DNA of 64,000 bases, taken from positions 124,001 to 188,000 of the forward strand of contig NZ_BJEQ01000002.1 of NCBI RefSeq assembly GCF_005405585.1, given 5' to 3'. The position numbers and the translations under genes were made by a program. The notes under the pieces are model-generated. The model saw only the letters and a program-made list of their open reading frames with translations. It had not been told where the DNA came from and did no database searches. This DNA is from Agarivorans sp. Toyoura001 (GTDB lineage: Bacteria; Pseudomonadota; Gammaproteobacteria; Enterobacterales; Celerinatantimonadaceae). Shown one piece after another: positions 1 to 9,238 of this stretch (position 1 is its first letter; every line of letters starts with the position of its first letter).

Positions 1-1
1 T

Positions 2-1003
2 CACACCAAGTTGCGTCCGGTTAAAGTTATTAACCTTAGCGCAGCTACCCTGCTGGAAAATCAACACTACAGTGGAGTGTTAAGCTCTAGCACCAGTTCA
101 AAACTGGCCTTTCGTGTGCCGGGCACAATAGAAGAAGTGCTGGTTTCTAGCGGCGAATCGGTAACTAAAGGCCAGCTACTCGCCCGCCTAGACCCACATG
201 ACTATCAAGTAAGCTTACTGGAGCTACAGGCAAAACTCGCCGAAGCGACTGCCGCGCAAACCTTGGCACACAATGAGTACCAGCGTGTAGAACGAGCCAC
301 CAGAGACAACGCCATTGCTCCGGTAAACTTAAACCGAGCTTTAAGCGGTAAGCAACGTGCCGACGCCATGGTAGAAGTGGTAAATCAAAATATTCAACGC
401 GCTAAAGATGCCCTGCGTTATACCGAGCTTCGCGCCCCGTTTGATGGTGTAATTGCTCAACGTTTTGTAGAAAACTTTGAACAAGCGGTACCGGCGCTAC
501 GTGTATTTACCTTACATAAACCTGAGCAGTTAGAAGCGGTTATTGATGTACCAGAGAATCAAATTGCCAACTTTAAACTTGGTCAGAATGCCCAAATCAC
601 TTGGCATAACCAAGATCAAAGCTTGCCAGCTGAGTTAACAGAAATTGCCACGGTGCCAGATTTAGTCAAGCAAACCTACACCGTAACCTTCACACTTAAT
701 CAAGCCACTAAAGACATCTACCCAGGTAAGTCTATTCAGTTGGCGCTGGCTCAAGATGCCTCTCAGCAAACTCGCTTCTGCCTGCCTCATTCAGCTTTAT
801 TGCTAGATGGTTCTAGAGCCAAAATTTACCGTGTCGAGCAGCAGCAAGTTAAAAGTGTTGCCATCGACATTGTTAACCAAACTCAACAGCAAGTGTGTGT
901 ATCGGGCGACTTACGCCAACAAGACAAAATTATTGTGGCTGGAAGCCATTACCTTAAAGAAGGACAACAGGTAGGTGAATTGCTAGAAGTGAAGGGAGGT
1001 TAA
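2..1003 (+). CDS. RND efflux pump periplasmic adaptor (membrane fusion protein), 5' end cut off
   Basis: Adaptor subunit of a tripartite RND exporter, linking the inner-membrane pump to the outer-membrane channel encoded just downstream. The frame is open to the left window edge (His-Thr-Lys precede the TTG at 11), so the real start and the signal or lipobox lie outside; about 333 residues are visible. Two half-lipoyl motifs are seen (SSGESVTKGQLLARLD and LRAPFDGVIAQRFVE) on either side of an Ala/Gln-rich coiled-coil hairpin, followed by the beta-barrel and membrane-proximal domains. The stop is 1 nt before the pump start, and the pump's ribosome site lies in this gene's last codons, so the two are translationally coupled. 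Substrate cannot be told from sequence. Confidence 0.93.
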   Translation, partial: HTKLRPVKVINLSAATLLENQHYSGVLSSSTSSKLAFRVPGTIEEVLVSSGESVTKGQLLARLDPHDYQVSLLELQAKLAEATAAQTLAHNEYQRVERATRDNAIAPVNLNRALSGKQRADAMVEVVNQNIQRAKDALRYTELRAPFDGVIAQRFVENFEQAVPALRVFTLHKPEQLEAVIDVPENQIANFKLGQNAQITWHNQDQSLPAELTEIATVPDLVKQTYTVTFTLNQATKDIYPGKSIQLALAQDASQQTRFCLPHSALLLDGSRAKIYRVEQQQVKSVAIDIVNQTQQQVCVSGDLRQQDKIIVAGSHYLKEGQQVGELLEVKGG

Positions 1004-1004
1004 T

Positions 1005-4000
1005 ATGAACTTAGCTGAATTTGCTATTAGGCAGCGCACCTTTGTGTGCTTTTTTACCGTGCTATGCATAATCGCCGGTATTGGTTCATACATTGGTTTA
1101 GGCAAACTAGAAGACCCGTCGTTCACCGTAAAAAGTGCGGTTGTGGTAACGCTATACCCTGGTGCCTCGGCGCAAGAGGTAGAGCAACAAGTTACCGACA
1201 AAATTGAAACCCGTTTACAAGAAATGGGCGCAGTGTGGAAGCTTCGCAGCTTATCTCGCCCTGGTAGCTCGATGATTTTTGTTGATCTAAAAGAAAACAC
1301 CGCATCAGAAGAGCTGCCCCAGCAATGGGACTTACTGCGCCGTAAAGTAAACGACGTAAAATTAGATCTCCCTGCCACTGCGCAAATTAGCATAGTGCAA
1401 GACGAGTTCTCAGAAGTGTACGGTATGTTGTTTGCGGTATATGGCGAAGGGGTAGAACCCGCCGAACTCAAACAACAAGCGAAAGAACTACAACGCCGAC
1501 TAAAAGCTGTCGACGGCATTAAAAAAGTTGAGCTACACGGTCTGCCACAACAAATCGTTACTATCGACTTACCTAATGAACGTTTAGCTGAAAACAACCT
1601 TTCTAGCCTACAGGTGTTTAACCAGCTTACTACCCAAAATATGGTGCTTGATTCAGGCAGTTTTAAAGTGGGTGAAGAACGCATTCGAGTGAGCCAAAAC
1701 GGTACATTCAGCAATGTTAATGACATTAAAAACTTACTGATTAAATCTGGTGTTGCCAATGTAGGTAGCGGCTTAATCCGCTTGGGCGACATCGCCGACA
1801 TTTACTTGGACTACCAAACACCCGCGCTATCGCAAAGCCGCTTTAACGGACAACCAGCGGTTACCATTGCAGTAAGCCCAGTGGACGGTATTAACGTAGT
1901 GGCCTTAGGCGATACCTTAAAACAAGTATTAAGTGACTACACCAGTGATCTGCCCGTTGGCAGCGAAATAGGCACGATTGCTTTTCAGCCTGATGAAGTA
2001 CAAAAATCTATCAATAACTTTGTAAGCAACCTAGTTGAGAGCATTGTTATTGTGGTTGCAGTATTGTGGATCTTTATGGGTTTACGTAGCGCGGCCATTG
2101 TAGGCTCTAGCTTGCTGGTTACGCTGCTTATTACTCTTATTTACATGCTCTTGGCTGGGATTGATTTACAACGCGTATCGGTAGGCTCATTTATTTTAGC
2201 CTTAGGCATGCTGGTAGACAACGCCATCGTCATTACCGATATGTTTAAAGCTAAACTTGCTCAAGGTATCGACCGTTTTGAAGCCGCCACCAGCAGCGTA
2301 AAAGAAACTGCTGTTCCTTTATTGGCTGCTACCGTCATCGCTATTGCGGGCGCAACGCCGGTATTACTATCACAAACTGACGCCGCAGAATTTGCGGGGT
2401 CGGTATTCCAAATATTGTGTAGCTCACTATTACTTTCGTGGCTAATTGCCATGACCTTAACGCCGCTCATGTGCTGGACATTTATTAAAGTAGACCCAAC
2501 ACAAACTGAACAAGCAGAGTCGAAGTTAGTAAAAATGTCTCGCCGAGTATTAACGTGGGTAGTGGCAAAACCGTTTAGCGCTATTGCCCTAGTGATTCCA
2601 GCGCTGTTAGTTACCGCGTTAATAGTGCCAAAAATTGCCATTAACTTTATGCCAGGCTCTGACCGCCCGATTGTATTTCTCGATTATTGGCTACCCAATG
2701 GCGGGCAAACTGAAATTGTTTCTCGCGATATGCTAGCAATTGAAAAGTGGTTACTAGAACAGCCAGAAGTAACCAGCATCTCTAGTTACATTGGTGCCAG
2801 TGCCCCGCGCTTCTCGGTTACTGTTGAGCCAGAACCTTATGATAGTAGCTATGGGCAAATACTCATTAATACTCGTGACTTTGAGTCTATTGACACCTTA
2901 GTAGAACGTGGTGATCGTTGGTTAATGCAACAATACCCCAATGCAGAGCCACGCTTTAGAAATCTAAAACTAGCGACCAAAGATAAGTTTGCCCTTGAAG
3001 CCCGCTTTAGCGGCCCAGATCCAAAGGTATTACAGCAGCTGTCTGAGCAAGCGCAAGCCATTTACAACGCTCATCCAAACACTAAGTATGTTCGTGACGA
3101 TTGGCGCCAAACTAGCAAACAGTTAGTGCCGTTAATGAATCAAGACAAAATGCGCCGTGCGGGTATTAACCGTAGCGATGTTGCATTGGCTATTCAACGA
3201 GCCTCTAGTGGTGTGGTTGTGGGTGCGCTGCGCCAAGGTGATGAAACTTTGCCAATTAAATTACAAAGCACTAACACCGATATTGCGCATTTAAACAATT
3301 TGCCAGTGCGCTCACTACTTGGTTTGCATAGCGTCCCCCTTAGCCAAGTGATTGACGGCTTTGAAACCCGCGAAGAACAAAGCCTAATTTGGCGCAGAAA
3401 CCGCGTGCCTATTATCACCGCACAAGCCGCAGTATTTGGTGCCACGCCATCGGATGTACGTAAAGAGATAGCGGAGCAAATTTTAGCCATAGAATTACCT
3501 CACGGCTACAGCTTTGAATGGGGCGGCGAATACTACGACGAGAAACGCGCGCTAGACGATACCATTAGCCAAATTCCGAAAGCAGTCATCATTATGGTGA
3601 TTATTATGGTGGCTTTGTTTAATGGTCTTAAACAGCCCGCTATTATTCTCGTCACGCTGCCTTTAGCCTCTATTGGTTGTGCCTGGACCCTGTTCTTATT
3701 TGATAAGCCCTTTGGTTTTATGGGCTTAACCGGCGCAGTGGCTTTATCGGGAATGATTATTAAAAACGGTATTGTACTCATAGACCAAATTGAACTGGAG
3801 CGTAAGCAAGGTCGTAGTATTAACGATGCCATTATCGAATCTACGCTTAACCGTACTATGGCTATCTCTATGGGCGCGCTAACCACCGTATTAGGTATGG
3901 TGCCGCTACTTACCGACCGCTTATTCGACCAAATGGCAGCCATTATTATTGGTGGGTTAGTCGTCGCCACCTTCCTGTCGCTAATTATTATGCCTGCTTG

Positions 4001-4088
4001 GTATCGGATCTTTTACCGTAACGAAGAACAAAGCCAACCTGAGCCTGAAGCTGAACCATCTGTGGAGCTTAGCCATGAAAACAACTAA
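1005..4088 (+). CDS. RND family efflux transporter permease subunit (AcrB/HAE1-like)
   Basis: Proton-driven inner-membrane pump of 1027 residues, the usual size for the AcrB superfamily. The start ATG has a strong AAGGGAGG site 6 nt upstream. The two-fold pattern is visible: TM1, a large periplasmic loop, a TM2-6 cluster from about residue 335, a second loop, and TM8-12 near the C-terminus. The TM4 proton-relay motif reads GMLVDNAIVI, so only the first of the AcrB Asp407/Asp408 pair is Asp and the second is Asn. The TM10 lysine (AcrB Lys940) is present in GMIIKNGIVLID. The Glu/Pro-rich C-terminus overlaps the next gene by 14 nt. The Asn at the relay suggests a separate subfamily rather than classical AcrB; substrates may be drugs, dyes or fatty acids. 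Confidence 0.95.
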   Translation: MNLAEFAIRQRTFVCFFTVLCIIAGIGSYIGLGKLEDPSFTVKSAVVVTLYPGASAQEVEQQVTDKIETRLQEMGAVWKLRSLSRPGSSMIFVDLKENTASEELPQQWDLLRRKVNDVKLDLPATAQISIVQDEFSEVYGMLFAVYGEGVEPAELKQQAKELQRRLKAVDGIKKVELHGLPQQIVTIDLPNERLAENNLSSLQVFNQLTTQNMVLDSGSFKVGEERIRVSQNGTFSNVNDIKNLLIKSGVANVGSGLIRLGDIADIYLDYQTPALSQSRFNGQPAVTIAVSPVDGINVVALGDTLKQVLSDYTSDLPVGSEIGTIAFQPDEVQKSINNFVSNLVESIVIVVAVLWIFMGLRSAAIVGSSLLVTLLITLIYMLLAGIDLQRVSVGSFILALGMLVDNAIVITDMFKAKLAQGIDRFEAATSSVKETAVPLLAATVIAIAGATPVLLSQTDAAEFAGSVFQILCSSLLLSWLIAMTLTPLMCWTFIKVDPTQTEQAESKLVKMSRRVLTWVVAKPFSAIALVIPALLVTALIVPKIAINFMPGSDRPIVFLDYWLPNGGQTEIVSRDMLAIEKWLLEQPEVTSISSYIGASAPRFSVTVEPEPYDSSYGQILINTRDFESIDTLVERGDRWLMQQYPNAEPRFRNLKLATKDKFALEARFSGPDPKVLQQLSEQAQAIYNAHPNTKYVRDDWRQTSKQLVPLMNQDKMRRAGINRSDVALAIQRASSGVVVGALRQGDETLPIKLQSTNTDIAHLNNLPVRSLLGLHSVPLSQVIDGFETREEQSLIWRRNRVPIITAQAAVFGATPSDVRKEIAEQILAIELPHGYSFEWGGEYYDEKRALDDTISQIPKAVIIMVIIMVALFNGLKQPAIILVTLPLASIGCAWTLFLFDKPFGFMGLTGAVALSGMIIKNGIVLIDQIELERKQGRSINDAIIESTLNRTMAISMGALTTVLGMVPLLTDRLFDQMAAIIIGGLVVATFLSLIIMPAWYRIFYRNEEQSQPEPEAEPSVELSHENN

Positions 4089-5547
4089 ATCTTTTATTCT
4101 TAAGCCCAGCAAGGCATCAATACTACTGTTGTCGGTATTTGCCACTGGCTGTTCTATGGGGCCAGATTACCAAGCGCCGAATCCAGATATGGACGCCGCA
4201 TACTCAGCGCAAACTGAGCAGCTAAGCACGCAACAAACGGTAACCAGTGGTTGGTGGTTACAATTTAACGACAACACATTGAATAGCTTGGTTGAGCAAG
4301 CCCAGCAGCAAAACCTAAACATAAAAATGGCAGCTAATAGAGTACAGGCGGCTCAATCTTACCGAAATGCCGTTGCCTCGTTTAAAGTGCCAACGGTAAG
4401 TTTAGGGGGCGGCTACACGAGCTACCAATTAAGTAAAAATGATCCGCTAACTGGCCCAGCCTTTGGCATCGACAACCCATTGGGAGGTGGTCAGCTTGAT
4501 TTACTGGAACGGCAAAATGGCGGCTTCTTTGCTGGCGCTAACGTTAGCTGGGAAATGGACTTATTTGGTCGTATAAACAAGCAAGTAAGCGCCGCTGAAA
4601 TTCGTGGTGAGCAAGCTGAAATATACCACCAAGGTATGCACACTTTGGTCACTGCAGAGATAGTTAATAATTACCTGCAGTACCGCGGTGCTCAGCAACG
4701 TATTGTTATTGCCCAACGTAATATTAACGAGCAAAAAACCGTACTTAAGTTAGTTAAATCGTTAAGTGCTAGCGGTTATGGTTCTGAACTAGATGTTGCC
4801 AAAGCGCAAAGTGCTTTGGCCCTTAGCCAAGCAGCCTTACCGCAGTTAAACAGTGCCGAAAATGTGCACTTACATCGCATGGCATTAGTACTTGGGCAAA
4901 GCCCTTCGCAGCTAACCCAACAGCTTAGTGCCAACAGCGAACTGCCTAACTTTAATGGTCTAATTCCAGTGGGTTTGCCGTCGGATTTACTGACTCAACG
5001 TCCCGATATCAGCATTGCTGAGCGCGAGATGGCTGCAGTAAATCAAGAGCTAGCGGCAACGGTAGTGTCAGACTACCCTCGGTTTTTCTTAACCGGTGGA
5101 CCGGGTTTAAGCGCAGAAAACTTTGATGATTTATTCAAGGCTGATTCTGGTGCTTGGTTAGCTTCGGTTGGCGTGCAATGGACATTGTTTGATGGCGGTC
5201 GTCATGACGCAATGGTAGAAATACAGCAACAGCGCTTTGATAATAGCGCCCTGCATTACCAGCAAGCAGTAAACGCCGCATTTATTGAAGTTGAAACCAT
5301 GCTAATGGCTTACGGCAATAGCCAAGAATTTGCCGTCAATATTGACCAAGCTAGCCAGCAAGCAAACATTGCACTAAGTAAAGCTAACTCGCTATACCGT
5401 GCCGGTTTGATTGATCACTTAGCAGTGCTCGATGCCCAGCGCCAGCAAAACCTATTAGAAGATGCGCAAGTGTTAGCCAAGCTACAAACTGCCAACATCA
5501 TTGTGGGTTTACATAAAAGCTTAGGGGGCGATTGGTCACTTAACTAA
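4075..5547 (+). CDS. RND efflux outer-membrane factor lipoprotein (NodT/OprM-like)
   Basis: Outer-membrane channel of the RND system. The 490-residue protein begins with a basic stretch and a hydrophobic segment ending in the lipobox FATGC, so it should be a lipid-anchored TolC-like trimer. Two outer-membrane-efflux repeats are recognisable from the typical 'DLFGRI' strand (first half) and 'WTLFDGGR' strand (second half), with long Ala/Gln-rich helices between them and the usual 'LLTQRPDI' signature. The start overlaps the pump gene by 14 nt, completing an adaptor-pump-channel operon. A hairpin terminator follows at about 5561-5626. Confidence 0.94.
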   Translation: MKTTKSFILKPSKASILLLSVFATGCSMGPDYQAPNPDMDAAYSAQTEQLSTQQTVTSGWWLQFNDNTLNSLVEQAQQQNLNIKMAANRVQAAQSYRNAVASFKVPTVSLGGGYTSYQLSKNDPLTGPAFGIDNPLGGGQLDLLERQNGGFFAGANVSWEMDLFGRINKQVSAAEIRGEQAEIYHQGMHTLVTAEIVNNYLQYRGAQQRIVIAQRNINEQKTVLKLVKSLSASGYGSELDVAKAQSALALSQAALPQLNSAENVHLHRMALVLGQSPSQLTQQLSANSELPNFNGLIPVGLPSDLLTQRPDISIAEREMAAVNQELAATVVSDYPRFFLTGGPGLSAENFDDLFKADSGAWLASVGVQWTLFDGGRHDAMVEIQQQRFDNSALHYQQAVNAAFIEVETMLMAYGNSQEFAVNIDQASQQANIALSKANSLYRAGLIDHLAVLDAQRQQNLLEDAQVLAKLQTANIIVGLHKSLGGDWSLN

Positions 5548-5560
5548 ATAAAGCTGTTTT

Positions 5561-5626
5561 GACGCCTTGGTATCACTCCTGGAGTAGCTGTTCTCGATTT
5601 ACTGTCTCTTCCCAAGGCGTCCTTTT
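5561..5626 (+). terminator. terminator of the RND efflux operon, nested hairpin
   Basis: A perfect 10-bp inverted repeat (GACGCCTTGG at 5561-5570, CCAAGGCGTC at 5612-5621) is followed by CTTTTTC. The 41-nt loop contains its own small hairpin (ACTCC/GGAGT at 5575-5585). Placement 14 nt after the channel gene's stop fits Rho-independent termination. The long loop is unusual. Confidence 0.7.
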
Positions 5627-5688
5627 TCAAGGGTTGTTAAAGCCGTTGACCAAGAAGGTTCCAATTCTTAGTCAAAACGCCAAGCCGG

Positions 5689-6294
5689 TTAATCCGTAGA
5701 AAAAAGATCAACTTCCCGAGAAAGATAAAAGCCATTATTTAGTTGGGTAAGTTGGCCTTCAGAAAAGTTAGCTGGCGTATATTCATTAGAGGGTTTGTCC
5801 CCACCTAACAAGCCCATACATTGGTAGGCGGCTGCCACTAATTCACTACAAAACAACGACGATAAATCTTCTTGGTTTTCACCAAAAGGCCCCTGCCAGC
5901 CAGCGCGCGCTAACTCCCAAAAGCTTTGTTCGTAATGCCGACCTTTTAAGCGCTCTAGTAAGCTCATGAGTTCAGCAATTGCAACATCTGCTAACTCGCC
6001 CCCCATTAATTGGCGAACTGAAATACTACCAAAGTGTTTTTTCACTCTTTCATGTAAAGCTACCACTTGCACACCATTGCTGAGTTGCTGGCTATAGAGA
6101 CATTGCTCGCCAGTGCCGGGAACCGCTTCCCACATGGTCGTAAAGTCGTATTGGTCTAACTGCAATACCATACCCACGTGGCTCCACTTACTAAACGTGC
6201 CGTAACGAATAATGTCACTGCTTAAGCCTTTACCCGAAAAAAAGACTAAATCCCCAGTTTTTAACCGCTTAGCTAATTGCTGCCGCTCCAGCAT
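5689..6294 (-). CDS. YiiX/YebB-like permuted papain-fold cysteine hydrolase
   Basis: About 201 residues. The start 'GDLVFFSGKG' and 'FSKWSHVGMVL' gives the Gly-Asp and His of circularly permuted NlpC/P60-like enzymes, and 'LFCSELVAAAYQ' near residue 160 gives the catalytic Cys, as in E. coli YiiX and poxvirus G6R-type proteins. Such enzymes are predicted amidases or lipid/peptide hydrolases; the substrate is unknown. A longer frame starts at 6315, but its ATG abuts AAGG directly, whereas the ATG at 6294 has GGAGAG with an 8-nt spacer, so the shorter form is preferred. No signal peptide is evident, so it is probably cytoplasmic. It is a single gene facing the RND operon. Confidence 0.8.
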   Translation of the reverse strand: MLERQQLAKRLKTGDLVFFSGKGLSSDIIRYGTFSKWSHVGMVLQLDQYDFTTMWEAVPGTGEQCLYSQQLSNGVQVVALHERVKKHFGSISVRQLMGGELADVAIAELMSLLERLKGRHYEQSFWELARAGWQGPFGENQEDLSSLFCSELVAAAYQCMGLLGGDKPSNEYTPANFSEGQLTQLNNGFYLSREVDLFSTD

Positions 6295-6340
6295 ATTCCA
6301 TGCTCTCCAAATCATCCTTAATGCAGATTTATATGATAAA

Positions 6341-6368
6341 AATAAAAAGCCTGCAATGATGCAGGCTT
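6341..6368 (-). terminator. terminator of the PEP-CTERM gene
   Basis: A 9-bp perfect inverted repeat, AAGCCTGCA (6347-6355) and TGCAGGCTT (6360-6368), with a 4-nt loop. Read on the minus strand it is followed by TTTTTATTTT, a classic intrinsic terminator 40 nt past the stop of the gene ending at 6408. Confidence 0.8.
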
Positions 6369-6407
6369 AAATCAATAAATCTAAAGGTGGAGCTAACTAA
6401 ATACTCA

Positions 6408-6920
6408 TTAAGTGCGGCGACGCAACGCCAAACCCAATAAACCACACAACATAATTGCTAGGCTTGCTGGTTCACTTACTTGTGCCGCTAAAGGGATATT
6501 GTTAAAACGAACCAATAAGGTTTCTTGATAACCACCGTTAGGTTGGCGTGAGATTGGGTCGTCAAAATCACAATGGCTGTGGCGATTATCGAAGTATTGC
6601 GCTGCACATATCTCCGTATCCTTAAACAAACTTTTGGCTGGAATATTGGCAAATTCCTCTACACTGGCAAAACGCCAAATGCTTACACCTAAAGCTGCAT
6701 TTAAGGCATCATCGTAAAGCCCGCCTGCATATTCCCAGTTATCGACTAACTGGCTACAGCCACCTGAACAAGGTGAAGCCCATACCCAATCAAAAATGTC
6801 GCTGGTTACAATCACATCTTCCAGAGGATCTAGTGCGATCACCGTGGCTGCTGATTGTTGAGAAAACACCATGCTTAATAAAAGCATGCTCGATATTGTT
6901 ATTTTTTGTAATAATTTCAC
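6408..6920 (-). CDS. PEP-CTERM sorting-domain protein, secreted
   Basis: 170-residue exported protein. The N-terminus is a signal peptide (MKLLQKITISSMLLLSMVFS then SAA). The C-terminus carries the tripartite PEP-CTERM signal: Ser-Glu-Pro, a hydrophobic helix (LAIMLCGLLGLAL) and a basic RRR tail, the substrate signature for an exosortase, which is not in this window. The middle part (four or more Cys, many aromatics) matches no family I recognise. It has its own terminator. A sigma-54-like GG-N10-GC element lies 42-58 nt upstream of the start. PEP-CTERM proteins are typically linked to exopolysaccharide or biofilm matrix. Confidence 0.82.
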   Translation of the reverse strand: MKLLQKITISSMLLLSMVFSQQSAATVIALDPLEDVIVTSDIFDWVWASPCSGGCSQLVDNWEYAGGLYDDALNAALGVSIWRFASVEEFANIPAKSLFKDTEICAAQYFDNRHSHCDFDDPISRQPNGGYQETLLVRFNNIPLAAQVSEPASLAIMLCGLLGLALRRRT

Positions 6921-6961
6921 TTTCCGCTTTCCTTGCTATTTTGGTCATTGCCCGCGCAGGG

Positions 6962-6978
6962 ATGCAAAAAATATTCCT
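6962..6978 (-). promoter_or_regulatory. possible sigma-54 (-24/-12) promoter of the PEP-CTERM gene
   Basis: Read on the minus strand the segment is AGGAATATTTTTTGCA, giving the invariant GG-N10-GC spacing plus the TTGCA -12 box; the -24 side (TGGCAC in the consensus) is poor. The -12 GC is about 43 nt from the start codon. PEP-CTERM/exosortase loci are often linked to the sigma-54 activator PrsR. Motif reading only. Confidence 0.35.
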
Positions 6979-7184
6979 ATATATCAACACCTTTAATTAC
7001 AAAGACTTAAACCTAAGAGTGATAATTCAATTTTGATATATGTAAAAATAGCTGACACTAAAATGTGAATCTAACTAAACAAAATGCTTATTAATCAACA
7101 ATTAATAGTTCAACTGTTGAAAAAATACCGCTTAAGGTGAACGGGCACCTAAATGTGACTTAAGTCACTCTTTGTTCAACTTGC

Positions 7185-8069
7185 TTAGTTATCGTTCGCT
7201 GTTAAGCCCTGCTGCATAATTTGTGACACTAACTTAAAGCGACTAGCCAGTTGCTGATAACGACGCTGCACTAGGTAAATGGTTTCATCTACTGGCTTAG
7301 CTAAGTGATGAATGGCTATTTTACTGGGCTCAGAAAAAGCCGCCACGGCATGAGCTGGTAATACTGTGAAACCTAAGCTTCGAGACACAGGTTCTAAGAT
7401 CAGGGAAATTTGGTTTGAGAAGCCTTGAAGTCTAAATTGCTCAAGCTGTTCAAACTCGGGATAGTTAGCCGACAACAACAAATTTGCATGGTGAGCACCA
7501 TCTGGATGATCAATGTAACCTAAGTTTTGTAAGGCTTGCCAGTTAGGCTTATTGCAACTGGCGGGGGTCACCAGTAGTAAGGCTTCTTTGGCAAAAACTT
7601 GTGCGCTTAACTCACTCAACTGCGAAGGGCGGGTAATAAAGCCTAAGTCTAACTGGCGTTCTGCCAATAGCTGCTCAATTCGTGCGTTAGGCGCAAACTG
7701 ATAGTCAAATACTAACTTAGGATACTGCTGTTGTAAGTCCAATAAACTGGGATATAGCTTTAAACCCAAGCTGCCGGGGCTGGCAATTCTACATAAGCCA
7801 GTATGTGGATCATCTTGCTTTAGGCTCACCTCTAATCCACTCAGTTGGGCCAGAGTAATCTGCGCTTGCTGATAAACCTTGTGGCCCGCTTCCGTTAAGT
7901 TGAAGCTTTTGCCTTCTCTTTGCAACAAAGGCGTTTGAAAATGATCTTCCAGTTTACGTATTTGTTGGCTAACTCCTGGCTGTGTCATCGCCAGCTTCTC
8001 GGCCGTTCGAGTAAAATGCCCTGTCTCAACCAAGGTACAATAGGTTTGCAACCAGTCTAAATTAATCAT
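7185..8069 (-). CDS. LysR-family transcriptional regulator
   Basis: 294 residues with the LysR layout: N-terminal winged helix-turn-helix (FTRTAEKLAMTQPGVSQQIR, residues about 18-37), a linker helix, then a periplasmic-binding-type effector domain from about residue 90. It is divergent from the VOC/glyoxalase-like gene at 8164 with a 94-nt AT-rich gap, the usual arrangement for a LysR protein controlling its neighbour and itself. The effector is not predictable. Confidence 0.92.
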   Translation of the reverse strand: MINLDWLQTYCTLVETGHFTRTAEKLAMTQPGVSQQIRKLEDHFQTPLLQREGKSFNLTEAGHKVYQQAQITLAQLSGLEVSLKQDDPHTGLCRIASPGSLGLKLYPSLLDLQQQYPKLVFDYQFAPNARIEQLLAERQLDLGFITRPSQLSELSAQVFAKEALLLVTPASCNKPNWQALQNLGYIDHPDGAHHANLLLSANYPEFEQLEQFRLQGFSNQISLILEPVSRSLGFTVLPAHAVAAFSEPSKIAIHHLAKPVDETIYLVQRRYQQLASRFKLVSQIMQQGLTANDN

Positions 8070-8163
8070 AATAAAATCTTATCAATTTAATAATTAAAGA
8101 TAATTTAATGTTTTTATTATGCCGCACTAAACTTAAACCATCAAATCACTGGTGGAGCTAGAC

Positions 8164-8676
8164 ATGCAGTTAACTAACAACCCTTACCCACGGACTTTTT
8201 CGCACATTGGTATTTCAGTGCCAGACTTAGAAGCCGCTGTAAAATTTTATACCGAAGTATTGGGTTGGTACCTAATTATGGAACCGACCGAAATTACGGA
8301 AGATGATAGTGCGATTGGTGAAATGTGTACCGACGTATTTGGCAGTGGATGGGAAAGATTCCGTATTGCCCACCTATCTACGGGTGATCGTATCGGTGTT
8401 GAGCTGTTTGAATTCAACAATCAAGAAAATCCTGAAGACAACTTTGAATACTGGAAAACCGGCATCTTTCACTTCTGTGTACAAGATCCAAATGTAGAAG
8501 AATTGGCCGAGAAAATTGTTGCTGCGGGCGGTAAAAAACGCATGAAAGCACCACGTTTCTATTACCCAGGTGAAAAGCCTTACCGCATGATTTATATGGA
8601 AGACCCGTTTGGTAACATCTTAGAAATTTATAGCCATAGCTATGAGTTAAATTATGCGGCAGGCGCTTACAAATAA
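8164..8676 (+). CDS. VOC (glyoxalase/bleomycin-resistance) superfamily protein
   Basis: A 170-residue single-chain vicinal-oxygen-chelate protein with two beta-alpha-beta-beta-beta modules. Probable metal ligands are His in 'FSHIGISV', Glu in 'GVELFEF', His in 'IFHFCV' and Glu in 'NILEIYS', so it probably binds a divalent metal. Activity could be lactoylglutathione lyase-like, dioxygenase or isomerase; the sequence does not decide. A GTG at 8152 would give a longer form, but GGTGGAG (8151-8157) is placed 6 nt before the ATG at 8164, which is taken as the start. Divergent LysR gene upstream, own terminator downstream. Confidence 0.88.
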   Translation: MQLTNNPYPRTFSHIGISVPDLEAAVKFYTEVLGWYLIMEPTEITEDDSAIGEMCTDVFGSGWERFRIAHLSTGDRIGVELFEFNNQENPEDNFEYWKTGIFHFCVQDPNVEELAEKIVAAGGKKRMKAPRFYYPGEKPYRMIYMEDPFGNILEIYSHSYELNYAAGAYK

Positions 8677-8693
8677 GCGAACTTGAATCGACT

Positions 8694-8726
8694 AAGGCCT
8701 TATCTTCTTGATTAAGGCCTTTTTTA
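8694..8726 (+). terminator. terminator of the VOC gene
   Basis: A 9-bp perfect stem, AAGGCCTTA (8694-8702) with TAAGGCCTT (8713-8721), 10-nt loop, then TTTTTA. It lies in the 47-nt gap between convergent genes and probably insulates both. Confidence 0.8.
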
Positions 8727-9203
8727 TAGCGCGAAGATAAACAGCAGCATCGCCATCGCTGACGCCACAGTTCGAATATGATTCCAGGCAGTCCACGACT
8801 GCAGGTAAGTTCGCCAATATTGCGCATCTTCGCTACTCAAAGCTGTCTGACGAGAAATAAGCGCTAGAGCATTATTACGAGGTACGTTAGCCAAAGCAGT
8901 AACAGCAAAGCAGCCTATTAAGTAACTTAAGCTCGCCGCAACTGCGTAATAATTAATGCTTACGGCAAGCGTAAATTGCCAAGTAAGGCTTGCTAGGCTT
9001 AACAGCGCACTCCCTATAAACACCATAAAAAAGCCAGGGTTTAGCACGGTAACATTTATACTTTGCATTGCCGCTAAACCTTGCTCATTGGTTAGCCTTG
9101 CTAAAGCGGGCATCACAAAGTTGGAGAAAGCAAAAAAGATCCCAGCTACTACGCCGCTAGTTATGGCTGCTAACAACAGCAAAAAGTATTCTACGTTTGT
9201 CAT
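8724..9203 (-). CDS. DUF1772 (anthrone-oxygenase-like) membrane protein
   Basis: 159 residues with four hydrophobic segments: near the N-terminus (FLLLLAAITSGVVAGIFFAF), about 55-75, 80-100 and at the C-terminus (AMAMLLFIFAL). The 'FSNFVMPAL' turn after TM1 and the 'NVPRNN' motif are typical of DUF1772. Relatives are annotated as anthrone oxygenases of polyketide pathways, but bacterial members mostly have unknown roles and no polyketide genes are nearby. It lies 35 nt upstream of the EamA gene's end on the same strand. Confidence 0.8.
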   Translation of the reverse strand: MTNVEYFLLLLAAITSGVVAGIFFAFSNFVMPALARLTNEQGLAAMQSINVTVLNPGFFMVFIGSALLSLASLTWQFTLAVSINYYAVAASLSYLIGCFAVTALANVPRNNALALISRQTALSSEDAQYWRTYLQSWTAWNHIRTVASAMAMLLFIFAL

Positions 9204-9238
9204 GTTCTCCCCTTAGCGGTTTGCTTTAAACTGCCACG

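Noticed and set aside
983-1801. Minus-strand 272-codon reading frame inside the RND pump gene
   Set aside because: Low-complexity Ser/Arg-rich product antisense to a well-conserved pump; a shadow frame.
6773-7036. Plus-strand 87-codon frame overlapping the first PEP-CTERM gene
   Set aside because: Antisense to a supported gene and to its promoter; no ribosome site or family motif.
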